A stretch of 64,000 bases of DNA from Herpetosiphonaceae bacterium (GTDB lineage: Bacteria > Chloroflexota > Chloroflexia > Chloroflexales > Herpetosiphonaceae): the NCBI GenBank assembly GCA_026003835.1, contig BPHZ01000001.1, forward strand, positions 814,001 to 878,000, written 5' to 3'. The notes beneath the pieces were generated by a model. That model was not told where the DNA came from. It did not search any database and was given only the letters and a program-made list of their open reading frames with translations. The position numbers and the translations under genes are program-made. Positions 30,260-37,289 of the stretch are shown here, in pieces (position 1 is the stretch's first letter; each line of letters begins with the position of its first letter).

Positions 30260-30276
30260 CTATGAAGTTTCGAGGT

Positions 30277-30352
30277 TGGAGCCAACGGCGGGACTCGAAC
30301 CCGCGACCTGCGCATTACGAGGGCGCTGCTCTACCAGCTGAGCTACGTTGGC
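30277..30352 (-). tRNA. tRNA-Thr(CGU)
   Basis: Acceptor GCCAACG/CGTTGGC and T-stem GCGGG/CCCGC pair fully. Loop CTCGTAA gives anticodon CGT, with one C-T mismatch at the base of the anticodon loop. CCA is encoded. Confidence 0.92.
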
Positions 30353-30355
30353 TTA

Positions 30356-30432
30356 TGGCGGGCCCGAGGGGATTCGAACCCCCGATCTCAGCCTTGACAG
30401 GGCTGCATGTTAGGCCGCTACACCACGGGCCC
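30356..30432 (-). tRNA. tRNA-Asp(GUC)
   Basis: Acceptor GGGCCCG/CGGGCCC, anticodon loop CTGTCAA. It is a queuosine target, so it is a substrate of the Tgt encoded here. CCA is encoded. Confidence 0.94.
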
Positions 30433-30445
30433 AAAAGTGTTTCCA

Positions 30446-30501
30446 GTTTCAGGTTTCAAGTTCAAGCCTGAAGGTTTGGCTTAAAACTTGAAACCTGAAA
30501 C
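30446..30501. repeat. Inverted repeat between tRNA-Asp and tRNA-Glu
   Basis: A perfect 17-bp stem (GTTTCAGGTTTCAAGTT with its complement) around 22 nt. Partial copies of the same motif occur at about 30596-30625, 31112-31165 and 43510-43535. Confidence 0.75.
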
Positions 30502-30508
30502 CAGTTGT

Positions 30509-30585
30509 TGGTGACCCCAGCGGGATTCGAACCCGCGATCTCCACCTTGAGAGGGTGGCGTCCTTGACCGCTAGACGATGGGGCC
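30509..30585 (-). tRNA. tRNA-Glu(CUC), copy 1
   Basis: Acceptor GGCCCCA/TGGGGTC, anticodon stem CCACC/GGTGG around loop CTCTCAA giving CTC. CCA is encoded. It differs from the copy at 31027-31103 by one D-loop base. Confidence 0.93.
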
Positions 30586-30629
30586 GGAATTGCGCTTCAG
30601 GTTGGATCATGAAACCTGAAACTGATTCC

Positions 30630-30716
<87 letters not shown>

Positions 30717-30781
30717 GCGTACCTGAGTTGTTAACTGTCTATCGCCGCCTGAGAAGCCCAGTGCTAGACGATAATTAAAAC

Positions 30782-30858
30782 TGGTGGGCGTACCTGGACT
30801 CGAACCAGGGACCTCGATCTTATCAGGATCGCGCTCTAACCAGCTGAGCTATACGCCC
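30782..30858 (-). tRNA. tRNA-Ile(GAU)
   Basis: Acceptor GGGCGTA/TACGCCC, anticodon stem CGATC/GATCG with loop CTGATAA. CCA is encoded. Confidence 0.94.
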
Positions 30859-30861
30859 CTA

Positions 30862-30938
30862 TGGTGGGCGATAGTGGGCTCGAACCACTGACCTCGTCGG
30901 TGTGAACGACGCGCTCTGGCCAACTGAGCTAATCGCCC
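30862..30938 (-). tRNA. tRNA-Val(CAC)
   Basis: Acceptor GGGCGAT/ATCGCCC, anticodon stem CGTCG/CGACG with loop TTCACAC. CCA is encoded. Confidence 0.94.
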
Positions 30939-30946
30939 GCAAGCTC

Positions 30947-31022
30947 TGGAGCCCCCGACCGGACTTGAACCCGTGACCTCGTCCTTACCAAGGACGTGCT
31001 CTACCGGCTGAGCTACTTGGGC
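30947..31022 (-). tRNA. tRNA-Thr(GGU) with imperfect acceptor and T stems
   Basis: D arm and anticodon arm are normal (CGTCC/GGACG, loop TTGGTAA, anticodon GGT). The acceptor is GCCCAAG against CGGGGGC, leaving two A-G oppositions, and the T-stem has a G-G opposition. CCA is encoded. It may be decayed, miscalled or still functional. Confidence 0.8.
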
Positions 31023-31026
31023 CTGT

Positions 31027-31103
31027 TGGTGACCCCAGCGGGATTCGAACCCGCGATCTCCACCTTGAGAGGGTGGCGTCCTAGACCGCTAGACGATGGG
31101 GCC
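31027..31103 (-). tRNA. tRNA-Glu(CUC), copy 2
   Basis: Near-identical to the copy at 30509-30585, with loop CTCTCAA. It differs by a T for an A in the D-loop. CCA is encoded. Confidence 0.93.
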
Positions 31104-31168
31104 AGAATTGAGTTTCAGGTCCCAAGCTGGACTCGGCAAAGACCAGTTCGAAGCCTGAAACAGACATT

Positions 31169-31254
31169 TGGTGGGCCGGGCAGGATTCGAACCTGCGAAG
31201 GCGTATGCCAGCGGTTTTACAGACCGCCCCGTTTGGCCGCTCCGGAACCGACCC
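31169..31254 (-). tRNA. tRNA-Tyr(GUA)
   Basis: Class II tRNA: acceptor GGGTCGG/CCGGCCC (one G-T pair), anticodon stem GCGGT/ACCGC with loop CTGTAAA, and a long variable arm. CCA is encoded. First gene of the array and a Tgt substrate. Confidence 0.93.
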
Positions 31255-31341
31255 GTGTTGTATATGTGCTGACGATACTGTCAGGCGATAAAAAATCGAG
31301 CCTGCAAATTGGCAGTACTCGAGTATTCTCCTGCCAGCGAG

Positions 31342-32330
31342 TTACCTCTCTGGATTGTGAGGGGCAGCCCCCTCACAGCGAGGCGCATTATAACAAACAT
31401 CTCGCAGGCTGTCAAGTCGAAAGAGAAGCTTAGAAGCTTTCCCAGGCTTGTCGATATAGAGCGCGGTGTTGCGCGGCTCGTCGAAGCCGGTCAGCAGCTT
31501 ATCGACGACGATCAGGATTTCGAAGCCGGCGGGCCGGGCGAAGGAGGCGATTACCTCGCGGATATAAGCCTCCTCGCTGCCGTAACGCTCCAGCATCTGC
31601 TTCCAGAAGGTCTGCACCTCCGGCTCCGGCCCGCCGACCCCCTCAGGCCCCTCGCGCGTGTCAGGGGCGGAGATCACCAGCGCGGGCTCGATGCCATACT
31701 CCTGGAGATAGCGCAGGTATTTGAGGCCAATGCGCTTGGAGGCGGTGGCTAATTGGCCTTTGAAGCCGGTGCCGCGCCAGTTCTGCTCATAGTGCAGCGC
31801 GATATTATAGGCGATCTCCCTGATGCGCTGCTCGGTGGCGCTGATCGCCTCATTGGTGCTCATCTTGCGCTTGAGATCGGCCTTCTGCTCTTCGTTCAAG
31901 TGGCGTGTGGTGCGCTCGAACCAGCGCTCCAGCTGCTCTTTATCGACATCCTGCTCAACGATGCGCCCCTCATAGAGCAGCGGCACCACGGCCTGGTCGG
32001 CGACCGCCTGGCGCATGGGGTAGGTATAGATGAAGTTGCCGAAGCGCCGGGCGGTGGACTTCTCGGCTTTGGTGAGGGGTGTGCCGGTGAAGCCGATAAA
32101 GCAGGCGTTGGGGAAGACCTGCTGCATTTTGGCGTTCATCGCGCCATACTGGCTGCGATGGCTCTCGTCGACCAGCACGAAGATATTGATCCCTTCGTCC
32201 TTCTTTTCCCTACCCTCGCGCCGGGCCAACGCCTCGGCCGGCGCAGGTACCGCCAGCCCAGCTTGATGAGCAGCTGCACCGCCGGGATCTGGGAACTGAT
32301 TTCCTCTTTGTAGGCGTCGGCCTGCGGCAT
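31342..32330 (-). pseudogene. hsdR: Type I restriction enzyme R subunit remnant (internal deletion, 3' truncated)
   Basis: The N-terminus MPQADAYKEEISSQIPAVQL (32330 down) is a normal HsdR start. About 30 residues later the frame shifts and the text jumps to the middle of the motor domain: IFVLVDESHRSQYG (motif II DESH) and CFIGFTGTPLTKAE (motif III). It then continues to LIVVDKLLTGFDEPRNTALY and YIDKPGKASKL, where homology ends beside the tRNA promoter. The nuclease domain, Walker A motif and C-terminal helicase end are missing, so it cannot be active. The intact HsdR family is about 1000 residues against fewer than 330 here. Confidence 0.85.
31387..31415 (-). promoter_or_regulatory. Consensus promoter of the ten-tRNA array
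   Basis: On the minus strand TTGACA (31410-31415), a 17-bp spacer and TATAAT (31387-31392), a perfect match to consensus. It lies within the decayed 3' end of hsdR. The leader contains a GTGAGGGG hairpin near 31358-31377. Confidence 0.85.
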
Positions 32331-32346
32331 AGGCTACTCCTCAGGC

Positions 32347-32943
32347 TCAAGATTCAGCTTCCAGCAAGCCGATGGTCTGCTGAAACTCCGGCGACAGGGG
32401 TGCTCGTCCCGCCAGGTAGTCGAGGACGTACGCCTTATAGCGCTCAGGCGTGCCAAAGTGGCGCTGTTGAAATTCCCGATCCAGCAATGTGCCTGTTCGC
32501 TCCCCGATCCAGTCGAGGTAGTTGGAGTAAGGCCACGACTCTGGCGCCGCAACGATTCCGTGCTTGACCGGATTGCTGTGAATATAGCGGCAGAGCTGAC
32601 AGAGGTATGCCTCGCTGTCGATCATAATTGCCCGGTAGGGCCCCTCGAAGAGCGTTCCGCTGCGCTGGTAGGCGCGGTTGAAGGCCTGGCTGTAGCTACC
32701 GAACACGCGCCTCGGCAGATCTCCTGCCGGTGTATCGCCATCTTGACGCACCAGCCAATGGTAGTGATTGGGCAACAGGCAGTAGGCAATCATCGTCAAC
32801 TCACACTCGGCCGCGACCTGCTTGATCAGCCGTAGCAGATAGTGATAGTTCTTCTCCTCGTAGAAGATCGACTGACGCCCTGCGCCGCGGTTGTAGATGT
32901 GATAGTACTGTCCCCTGGCGAACCGGATTTGTCGTCGCGGCAT
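32347..32943 (-). CDS. REP-associated tyrosine transposase (RAYT, IS200-like Y1 family)
   Basis: 198 residues. The N-terminal GQYYHIYNRGAGRQSIF is the RAYT start. The HUH motif is in AYCLLPNHYHWLVR. The helix YLCQLCRYIHSNPVKHGI holds the catalytic Tyr region, and GTLFEGPYRAIMIDSEAYL precedes it. Such proteins cut single-stranded DNA at REP hairpins and have been domesticated in many genomes. Palindromes of the expected sort lie just upstream at 32977-33053 and further at 33886 and 35511. It interrupts the former hsdS-hsdR order. The gene looks intact. Confidence 0.88.
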   Translation of the reverse strand: MPRRQIRFARGQYYHIYNRGAGRQSIFYEEKNYHYLLRLIKQVAAECELTMIAYCLLPNHYHWLVRQDGDTPAGDLPRRVFGSYSQAFNRAYQRSGTLFEGPYRAIMIDSEAYLCQLCRYIHSNPVKHGIVAAPESWPYSNYLDWIGERTGTLLDREFQQRHFGTPERYKAYVLDYLAGRAPLSPEFQQTIGLLEAES

Positions 32944-32976
32944 ACTCTTCCTCCACTGACTTTCCCGGCTTTCTAA

Positions 32977-33053
32977 CCTGCCTGGAAGCTTCCAACCTCT
33001 CGGAAGGTGGGGCTACTTGAACCTACCTGGAAGCTCGAAGCTTCCAGGTAGGT
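32977..33053. repeat. REP-like palindromes upstream of the RAYT gene
   Basis: 33021-33053 is a 15-bp perfect stem (ACCTACCTGGAAGCT and complement) with a CGA centre. A second imperfect unit with core GGAAGCTTCC lies at about 32977-33008. Both share the GGAAGCT/AGCTTCC core with the palindromes flanking the IS. Confidence 0.75.
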
Positions 33054-33057
33054 GGGC

Positions 33058-33885
33058 CTACTCCTCGTCTACGCGCACCCGTACCTGGCCGGTCAACAAG
33101 CGCTGCATGAGGGCTTTCTTCTGCTGTTGTAGTTTCTCACGGTAGCGAATCGCCTGTCGCAACTGACAGTCAAGGTAATCGAAAAACGCCCCTAAAAATC
33201 TCTGCTCTTCAGGAGAAGGAAAGGGCACTTCGAGACCAAAGAAGTCCGAAATAGAGATGTTGAGCAGGCCATGATTGCGTGCACCTTCCTGGACTATAGA
33301 GTAAATGCCTCGATTCAGGCCGCCGGATTCAAAGAAGTGTTTGTAAAAACTCGCGTCAGCCGCTTCGTCTGCTATGCGGAAACAGAGGTAAAGGGTCGAT
33401 ACTATCCCTTCATCGTAGTTTTCGAACTGCTTGATGGCGCCGAACGGATAGCCATCCGAAGAGCTCCTATTATAGGCAAATTCCCCCTTTTTTATATAGC
33501 AGCAAATCTTCCTGTGTACATGTAGTACTGAAAAAGGTTTGAGGCAAACGCCGGATGTATTTCTGGGCCTGCTCGGAATCGTACTAGCGTATTCTGGAAA
33601 CAGCAGTCTGCCGGAACACCTTTGTACATTGCAGGACGGCCAACCAGTTCAAGGCTTTGCCCTTCGTTGAGCAAAATATCACCGTACCGAAGTCTGTAAG
33701 TTTCGTACTCAGCATCGGTAAAGTACATTTCCAAAACGTCGGACGTATCGATAAAACCATCGAAGACGTTGGCGACTCTCAGATAGGGTCTTAATGTTCC
33801 CTGAATAAAACTTGGTGATCGTTGTCTACCCGCCTGAACTAGATCTAAATCACCCACCCGTTTTTTCTGCCATCCATCGGAAGGC
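33058..33885 (-). pseudogene. hsdS: Type I restriction specificity subunit remnant
   Basis: The first half, from about 33880, reads GWQKKRVGDLDLVQAGRQRS, then PYLRVANVFDGFIDTSDVLE, YGDILLNEGQSLELVGRPAM and FQNTLVRF, a typical target-recognition domain. It hits a stop at about 33490 (GRFAAI). A second frame resumes with KKGEFAYNRSSSDGYPFGAI and ends VPFPSPEEQRFLGAFFD ... KALMQRLLTGQVRVRVDEE, the conserved end of HsdS, at 33058. So two target-domain pieces are fused out of frame, with most of the central conserved region lost. The N-terminus runs into the REP palindrome at the left end of the IS, so the original start is gone. Confidence 0.8.
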
Positions 33886-33920
33886 GACCTCCCAGGAAGC
33901 TGGCAGCTTCCTGGGAGGTT
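33886..33920. repeat. 35-bp REP-like palindrome, left flank of the IS
   Basis: A 35-bp unit (GACCTCCCAGGAAGCTGG, then CAGCTTCCTGGGAGGTT) forming a near-perfect hairpin. The identical 35 bp recurs at 35511-35545. Confidence 0.85.
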
Positions 33921-35510
33921 CTGAAGTTTGGCCCTTTATCATGAACACTTGAAAAAGCGACCTCGCTTGGCTATGCTGAAGGTGTCAAATCACCAGCACC
34001 CCAAGGAGGTCGCTATGCCGCAGCATACCACAGTTGCCCCCCCAACGCCACCCCTCTTGGCCCGTTTGCTCGCCCTGGTCGAGTCCCACCGTCCCGCCTT
34101 TCGCCAACAGCGCACCTTTCACCGCGCCACCGCGCTGCTCGTCGGCATGCTCGGCGCCTCTGCCCGCCATACCCTCACCCAAGCCCTGATCGCGCTGGGG
34201 CTGATTGACATCGATTGGTCCGCGTTCTATCGCCTCTTCTCGCGAGCCCGCATCGATCTGCCCACCTTGCAGCACCAGCTCTTCGCCAGCACCCTGGCCA
34301 ACGCGCCCGCCGATCAGCCCTACGTCGTGGCCGTCGATGGCGTGGCCTTCCCCCGCACGAGTCGCCGCATGCCCGGCGTCGGCTGGCGCAAGGCCCCCAA
34401 CACCGCGCCCTTCCGCGCCGGCCTTGCCCTCGCCCAACGCTTCTGCATCCTCCATTGGCTCCCGGCGCTGGAACAGGGCTGGACGCGTGCCATTGCGCTG
34501 ATCTGTCTGCCCTGTTTTACGCCCAAAGCCCGTCCGGCCGCGGTGCCGCCCATGCGCGAGTGGGAAGCCGCCTTGCAGGCCCTCCAAACGCTGCGCATGG
34601 CGCTGGATGGTGCCGGTCGGCAGACGCAGTGGATCGTCGTGCTGGCCGATGGCAGCTATGATGTCGTCGAGCTGTGGCGCGCCTTACCCCACCACACGGC
34701 GCTGCTGGCCCGGAGTGCGCGCAATCGGGCCCTGCGCCAGCTGCCGCCGCCTTCCACGGCGCGCGGCCGTCGGCGGCTGTATGGGGACCAGGCGCCCACG
34801 CCAGCCCAGTGGCTGCAGCAGCGGCGCGGCTGGCACCACACCAGCCAACTCGTGCGCGGTCATGCACGGCGGCTGCGCTACCGCATCGAAGGTCCCTATC
34901 TGCGCCAACGGGCCCCGCTGCATCCGCTCTGGTTGGTGCTGATGGGTGGCCAAACCTATCGACGGCACGGGCGCGAGAAACATCGCGATCCGGTGCCGGT
35001 GCTGGTGTCGGCCATCGCCACAGCGGATGGTGGCTGGGCGCTGCCGCTGCCGGTGGAGGCCTTACTGGTGTGGTTGTGGCAACGCTGGGAAGTGGAGGTG
35101 GCGCATCGTGAGCTGAAAAGCGGGTTTGGGGTCGGAGCAATGCAGTGCTGGCACCGCGAGGGCACCATCCGGAGCGTGCAGTGGGGGGTGTGGACGTATG
35201 GGGTGTGTCTGCTGGCAGCGTATCAGAGCTGGGGCATCTGTGGCGGACCGCGCGCGCCTGGGCGCTGGTGGCGCGGAGCGCAGCGCTGGTCGTTCAGGAC
35301 CGTGTGGCGCAGTCTGCGCGCGGCATGGTGGCATGGCCCGGCCTTTCAGGCCCGTCAGCCGCGCACACCGAGTGACTGGGCCACAAAAGAAGCATGGCTC
35401 GGCGCCATGCTCAATAGTATCGCCGGATCAACCCGCCTGGAAGCGGGCGGATCCAGCGATCCACCCTGTCCCTGGCCCGTCCGATCTTGGTCTAAAGAGC
35501 CAAAGTCCAG
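33921..35510 (+). mobile_element. Complete insertion sequence of about 1590 bp with imperfect terminal inverted repeats
   Basis: The left end CTGAAGTTTGGCCCTTTA (33921-33938) and the reverse complement of the right end CTGGACTTTGGCTCTTTA (35493-35510) match at 15 of 18 positions. One DDE transposase gene fills the element. The element sits exactly between two identical 35-bp palindromes, and its insertion separated hsdS from the hsdM remnant. Confidence 0.8.
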
Positions 35511-35547
35511 GACCTCCCAGGAAGCTGGCAGCTTCCTGGGAGGTTAA
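34015..35547 (+). CDS. DDE transposase (IS4/IS701-like)
   Basis: 510 residues from ATG 34015, behind AAGGAGG. The acidic triad is visible in order: VVAVDGVAFPRTSRRMPG (first Asp), IVVLADGSYDVVELW (second Asp) and WEVEVAHRELKSGFG (Glu in the YREK-like helix). The last dozen codons cross the right end of the element: the sequence after PKSRTS is encoded by the flanking palindrome, whose GGTTAA supplies the stop at 35545-35547. The protein end therefore depends on the insertion site. No frameshift is seen, so it may be active. Confidence 0.85.
   Translation: MPQHTTVAPPTPPLLARLLALVESHRPAFRQQRTFHRATALLVGMLGASARHTLTQALIALGLIDIDWSAFYRLFSRARIDLPTLQHQLFASTLANAPADQPYVVAVDGVAFPRTSRRMPGVGWRKAPNTAPFRAGLALAQRFCILHWLPALEQGWTRAIALICLPCFTPKARPAAVPPMREWEAALQALQTLRMALDGAGRQTQWIVVLADGSYDVVELWRALPHHTALLARSARNRALRQLPPPSTARGRRRLYGDQAPTPAQWLQQRRGWHHTSQLVRGHARRLRYRIEGPYLRQRAPLHPLWLVLMGGQTYRRHGREKHRDPVPVLVSAIATADGGWALPLPVEALLVWLWQRWEVEVAHRELKSGFGVGAMQCWHREGTIRSVQWGVWTYGVCLLAAYQSWGICGGPRAPGRWWRGAQRWSFRTVWRSLRAAWWHGPAFQARQPRTPSDWATKEAWLGAMLNSIAGSTRLEAGGSSDPPCPWPVRSWSKEPKSRTSQEAGSFLGG
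35511..35545. repeat. 35-bp REP-like palindrome, right flank of the IS
   Basis: Identical to 33886-33920. It could be a duplicated target or a pre-existing repeat. It also starts the 77-bp tandem array. Confidence 0.85.
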
Positions 35548-35735
35548 GCTGCTCGCCCATCCAGCCCCAGCTCCTTCAGCTACGTCTGCATCGGCATCGG
35601 AAGGCGAGCTTCCTGGAAGGTTAAGCTGCTCGCCCATCCAGCCCCAGCTCCTTCAGCTACGTCTGCATCGGCATCGGAAGGCGACCTCCCAGGAAGGTTA
35701 AGCTGCTCGCCCATCCAGCCCCAAGCTCCTTCAAA
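35544..35735. repeat. 77-bp tandem direct repeat, two full copies and a partial third
   Basis: Units start at 35544, 35621 and 35698 (TTAAGCTGCTCGCCCATCCA each time), so the period is exactly 77 bp. Each unit ends in a REP half (GAGCTTCCTGGAAGG or GACCTCCCAGGAAGG). The third copy runs into the hsdM remnant, so the unit seems to come from the hsdM 3' end plus a REP arm. 77 is not divisible by three, which scrambles the reading frame. Confidence 0.85.
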
Positions 35736-36330
35736 TATGCCTGCATCTGCACTTCCAAACTTGCGAGCTGACTGCGCAGCGCTGCAATCTCGCGATTGAC
35801 CGCCGCCAGATCGACCGGCTCCTCCTCCTCGAAGGTGTCCACGACGCCGGCGGAATTCCAGCGCCGGTTCCCCGCGTTCAAAAGGCCTTGAATCTCCATA
35901 GGAGATTGAAATATCATCTGGCTCCGGAGGCACCATCGGCGCGGCGTCGGAGACCGGCCGATGGTGCCAGACGATGCGCGGCACGGGATCGCCTGCGCCG
36001 GCATCGCGCAGATCGCCTGCAACTCCATCCTTGCCGTCCGCCGCGGCTCCCGCCTCACCGTCTCCACCTCCACCAGGCGCGCCTTCAGCCGCTCGATCTC
36101 AGCGCGCGGCCAGTTGCTCGCCACTCCAGCGCAGCGCCCGGATCTCAGCTCGCGCGTCGTCCAGCGCGGGGATCAGATCCAAATACTCCAGCAGATGCAT
36201 CAGGTCGTTGACCGATGCCTGGAGGCCAAGTGGATACGCAGCGGTATGGACCTTGAGCCGCCGAGGACGGTGCTGGTGGATCAGGACCAGCGTCGCGCCA
36301 ATGGATGCAATCGCCTGTCAATACTTCCTG
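35698..36330 (-). pseudogene. hsdM: Remnant containing the C-terminal end of a type I methyltransferase subunit
   Basis: Minus-strand text near 35840-35720 reads FEEEEPVDLAAVNREIAALR, then SQLASLEVQMQAYLKELG, the usual coiled-coil end of HsdM. Upstream, broken frames give VPRIVWHHRPVSDAAPMVP, AEIERLKARLVEVE and ASVNDLMHLLEYLDLIPALD, which I cannot assign. At least two frame changes and one stop separate them. The methylase catalytic motifs are absent. It was probably joined to the adjacent DNA by deletion. Confidence 0.55.
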
Positions 36331-36339
36331 GGATATTAA

Positions 36340-36690
36340 GAGGTCGCCCGACTGAAGGGTATTACGTCGGCGACCCAACTGGCCGAGGTTGTGGGTGTCG
36401 ATAAAAGTACAGCCAATGTACTGTGGAATGGACAGCCCCTAAGGGTAGACAGAGACACCCTGGAGAAGCTCTGTCGAGCCCTCAATACGACCCCAGGGGA
36501 GCTTTTGGGGTTTGATCCAAATAACATGGCATCCAGTCTCGCAGCCAGGTTTAATGAGACCTGCGAGGCTGGATGCCATGTTTGTGGTCTTTGCTGTCGT
36601 GCTGCCAGGCTAGAGCAGCGAAGCCACAGCCCGGTTGTCTCGGCCCTCCTGATTGCTCAGAAGCACCTTAACAACCTATGCTTGTTTTGA
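36340..36690 (+). pseudogene. N-terminally truncated XRE-family regulator
   Basis: The frame reads EVARLKGITSATQLAEVVGV, DKSTANVLWNGQPLRVDRDT, then LEKLCRALNTTPGELLGFDP, a compact Cro/C1 helix-turn-helix. A stop codon (36337-36339) stands directly before it and the usual first few residues are missing; the join lies in a half-REP sequence at 36322-36339. The nearest start codon in frame is GTG 36391, which would remove part of the helix-turn-helix. The frame continues to 36690 through an inverted repeat, probably beyond the original end. Confidence 0.55.
36525..36580 (+). terminator. Hairpin after the XRE remnant
   Basis: CATGGCATCCAG and its exact complement, with a further CTCGCAG/CTGCGAG block inside. 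It overlaps the apparent end of the regulator frame. No T-run follows, so a terminator role is uncertain. Confidence 0.4.
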
Positions 36691-36812
36691 ATAGAGAGCG
36701 CGAACAGAGCGTCGTGATGATAGCCTTGCTCCCAGATGGCGTTGCTTCACCCCACCCGGTACGATCACAGAGGACAAGATGAATTGTTCTCGTATGGGTG
36801 GGAATAAAACGA

Positions 36813-36849
36813 CGCCAGGAACGCGGTTGCTAGCGCTGCGTTCCTGGCG
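36813..36849 (-). terminator. Terminator of tRNA-Asn
   Basis: A 12-bp perfect stem CGCCAGGAACGC with a 13-nt loop, followed on the minus strand by TCGTTTTATT. It lies 7 bp after the encoded CCA. Confidence 0.75.
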
Positions 36850-36855
36850 TTGGGT

Positions 36856-36930
36856 TGGCTCCCCGGCCAGGATTCGAACCTGGAACCTACTGATTAACAG
36901 TCAGCCGCTCTACCGTTGAGCTACCGGGGA
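36856..36930 (-). tRNA. tRNA-Asn(GUU)
   Basis: Acceptor TCCCCGG/CCGGGGA, anticodon stem CTGA/TCAG with loop CTGTTAA. CCA is encoded. It has its own promoter and terminator, and is a queuosine target. Confidence 0.94.
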
Positions 36931-36952
36931 TCATCTCGCTGTGACGGGGGGG

Positions 36953-36981
36953 ATTATAGCAGAGAACGCCCAGGCTGTCAA
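36953..36981 (-). promoter_or_regulatory. Consensus promoter of tRNA-Asn
   Basis: On the minus strand TTGACA (36976-36981), a 17-bp spacer and TATAAT (36953-36958). It shares TTGACAGCCTG with the tRNA array promoter. The rest of 36982-37228 shows nothing else. Confidence 0.85.
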
Positions 36982-37228
36982 ATCGCTAGGGGTGGTTCGC
37001 CTTGAGCATCCAACAGTACTACCTGGGGCTCATGGTGAGCAGGGCCGCCGACTGGGAGCGGTACCCGTGTCTGTATCGTCAAGGAACCTGTGGCAGGATG
37101 TATCGAACACCGTTCGTAGCTGGTTAGCGGTGGACATGGCAATCATGTCAAGAAATGAGTGGTTTGCTCGTTCATAGCCAGTTTCCATCCCGGCCCGGCT
37201 ATACAACAGCCCTGGGCGTACTGAAAGC

Positions 37229-37263
37229 ACGAGGAGGGCGCCCACACCGGGCGCCCTCCTCGT
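37229..37263 (-). terminator. Hairpin after the zinc-ribbon gene
   Basis: A perfect 15-bp stem (ACGAGGAGGGCGCCC and complement) with a 5-nt loop, 27 bp after the stop at 37290. No real T-run. Confidence 0.6.
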
Positions 37264-37289
37264 AGGGGATAGTAAATCACCTGGTTTAA

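Noticed and set aside
33271..33525. Plus-strand 84-codon frame in the island
   Set aside because: It lies opposite the recognisable C-terminal half of HsdS (KALMQRLLTG) and has no family features.
35511..35735. CRISPR array
   Set aside because: Copies are direct 77-bp tandem units without unique spacers, and no cas gene is near.
31342..36124. Functional type I restriction-modification system
   Set aside because: All three subunit genes lack essential parts.
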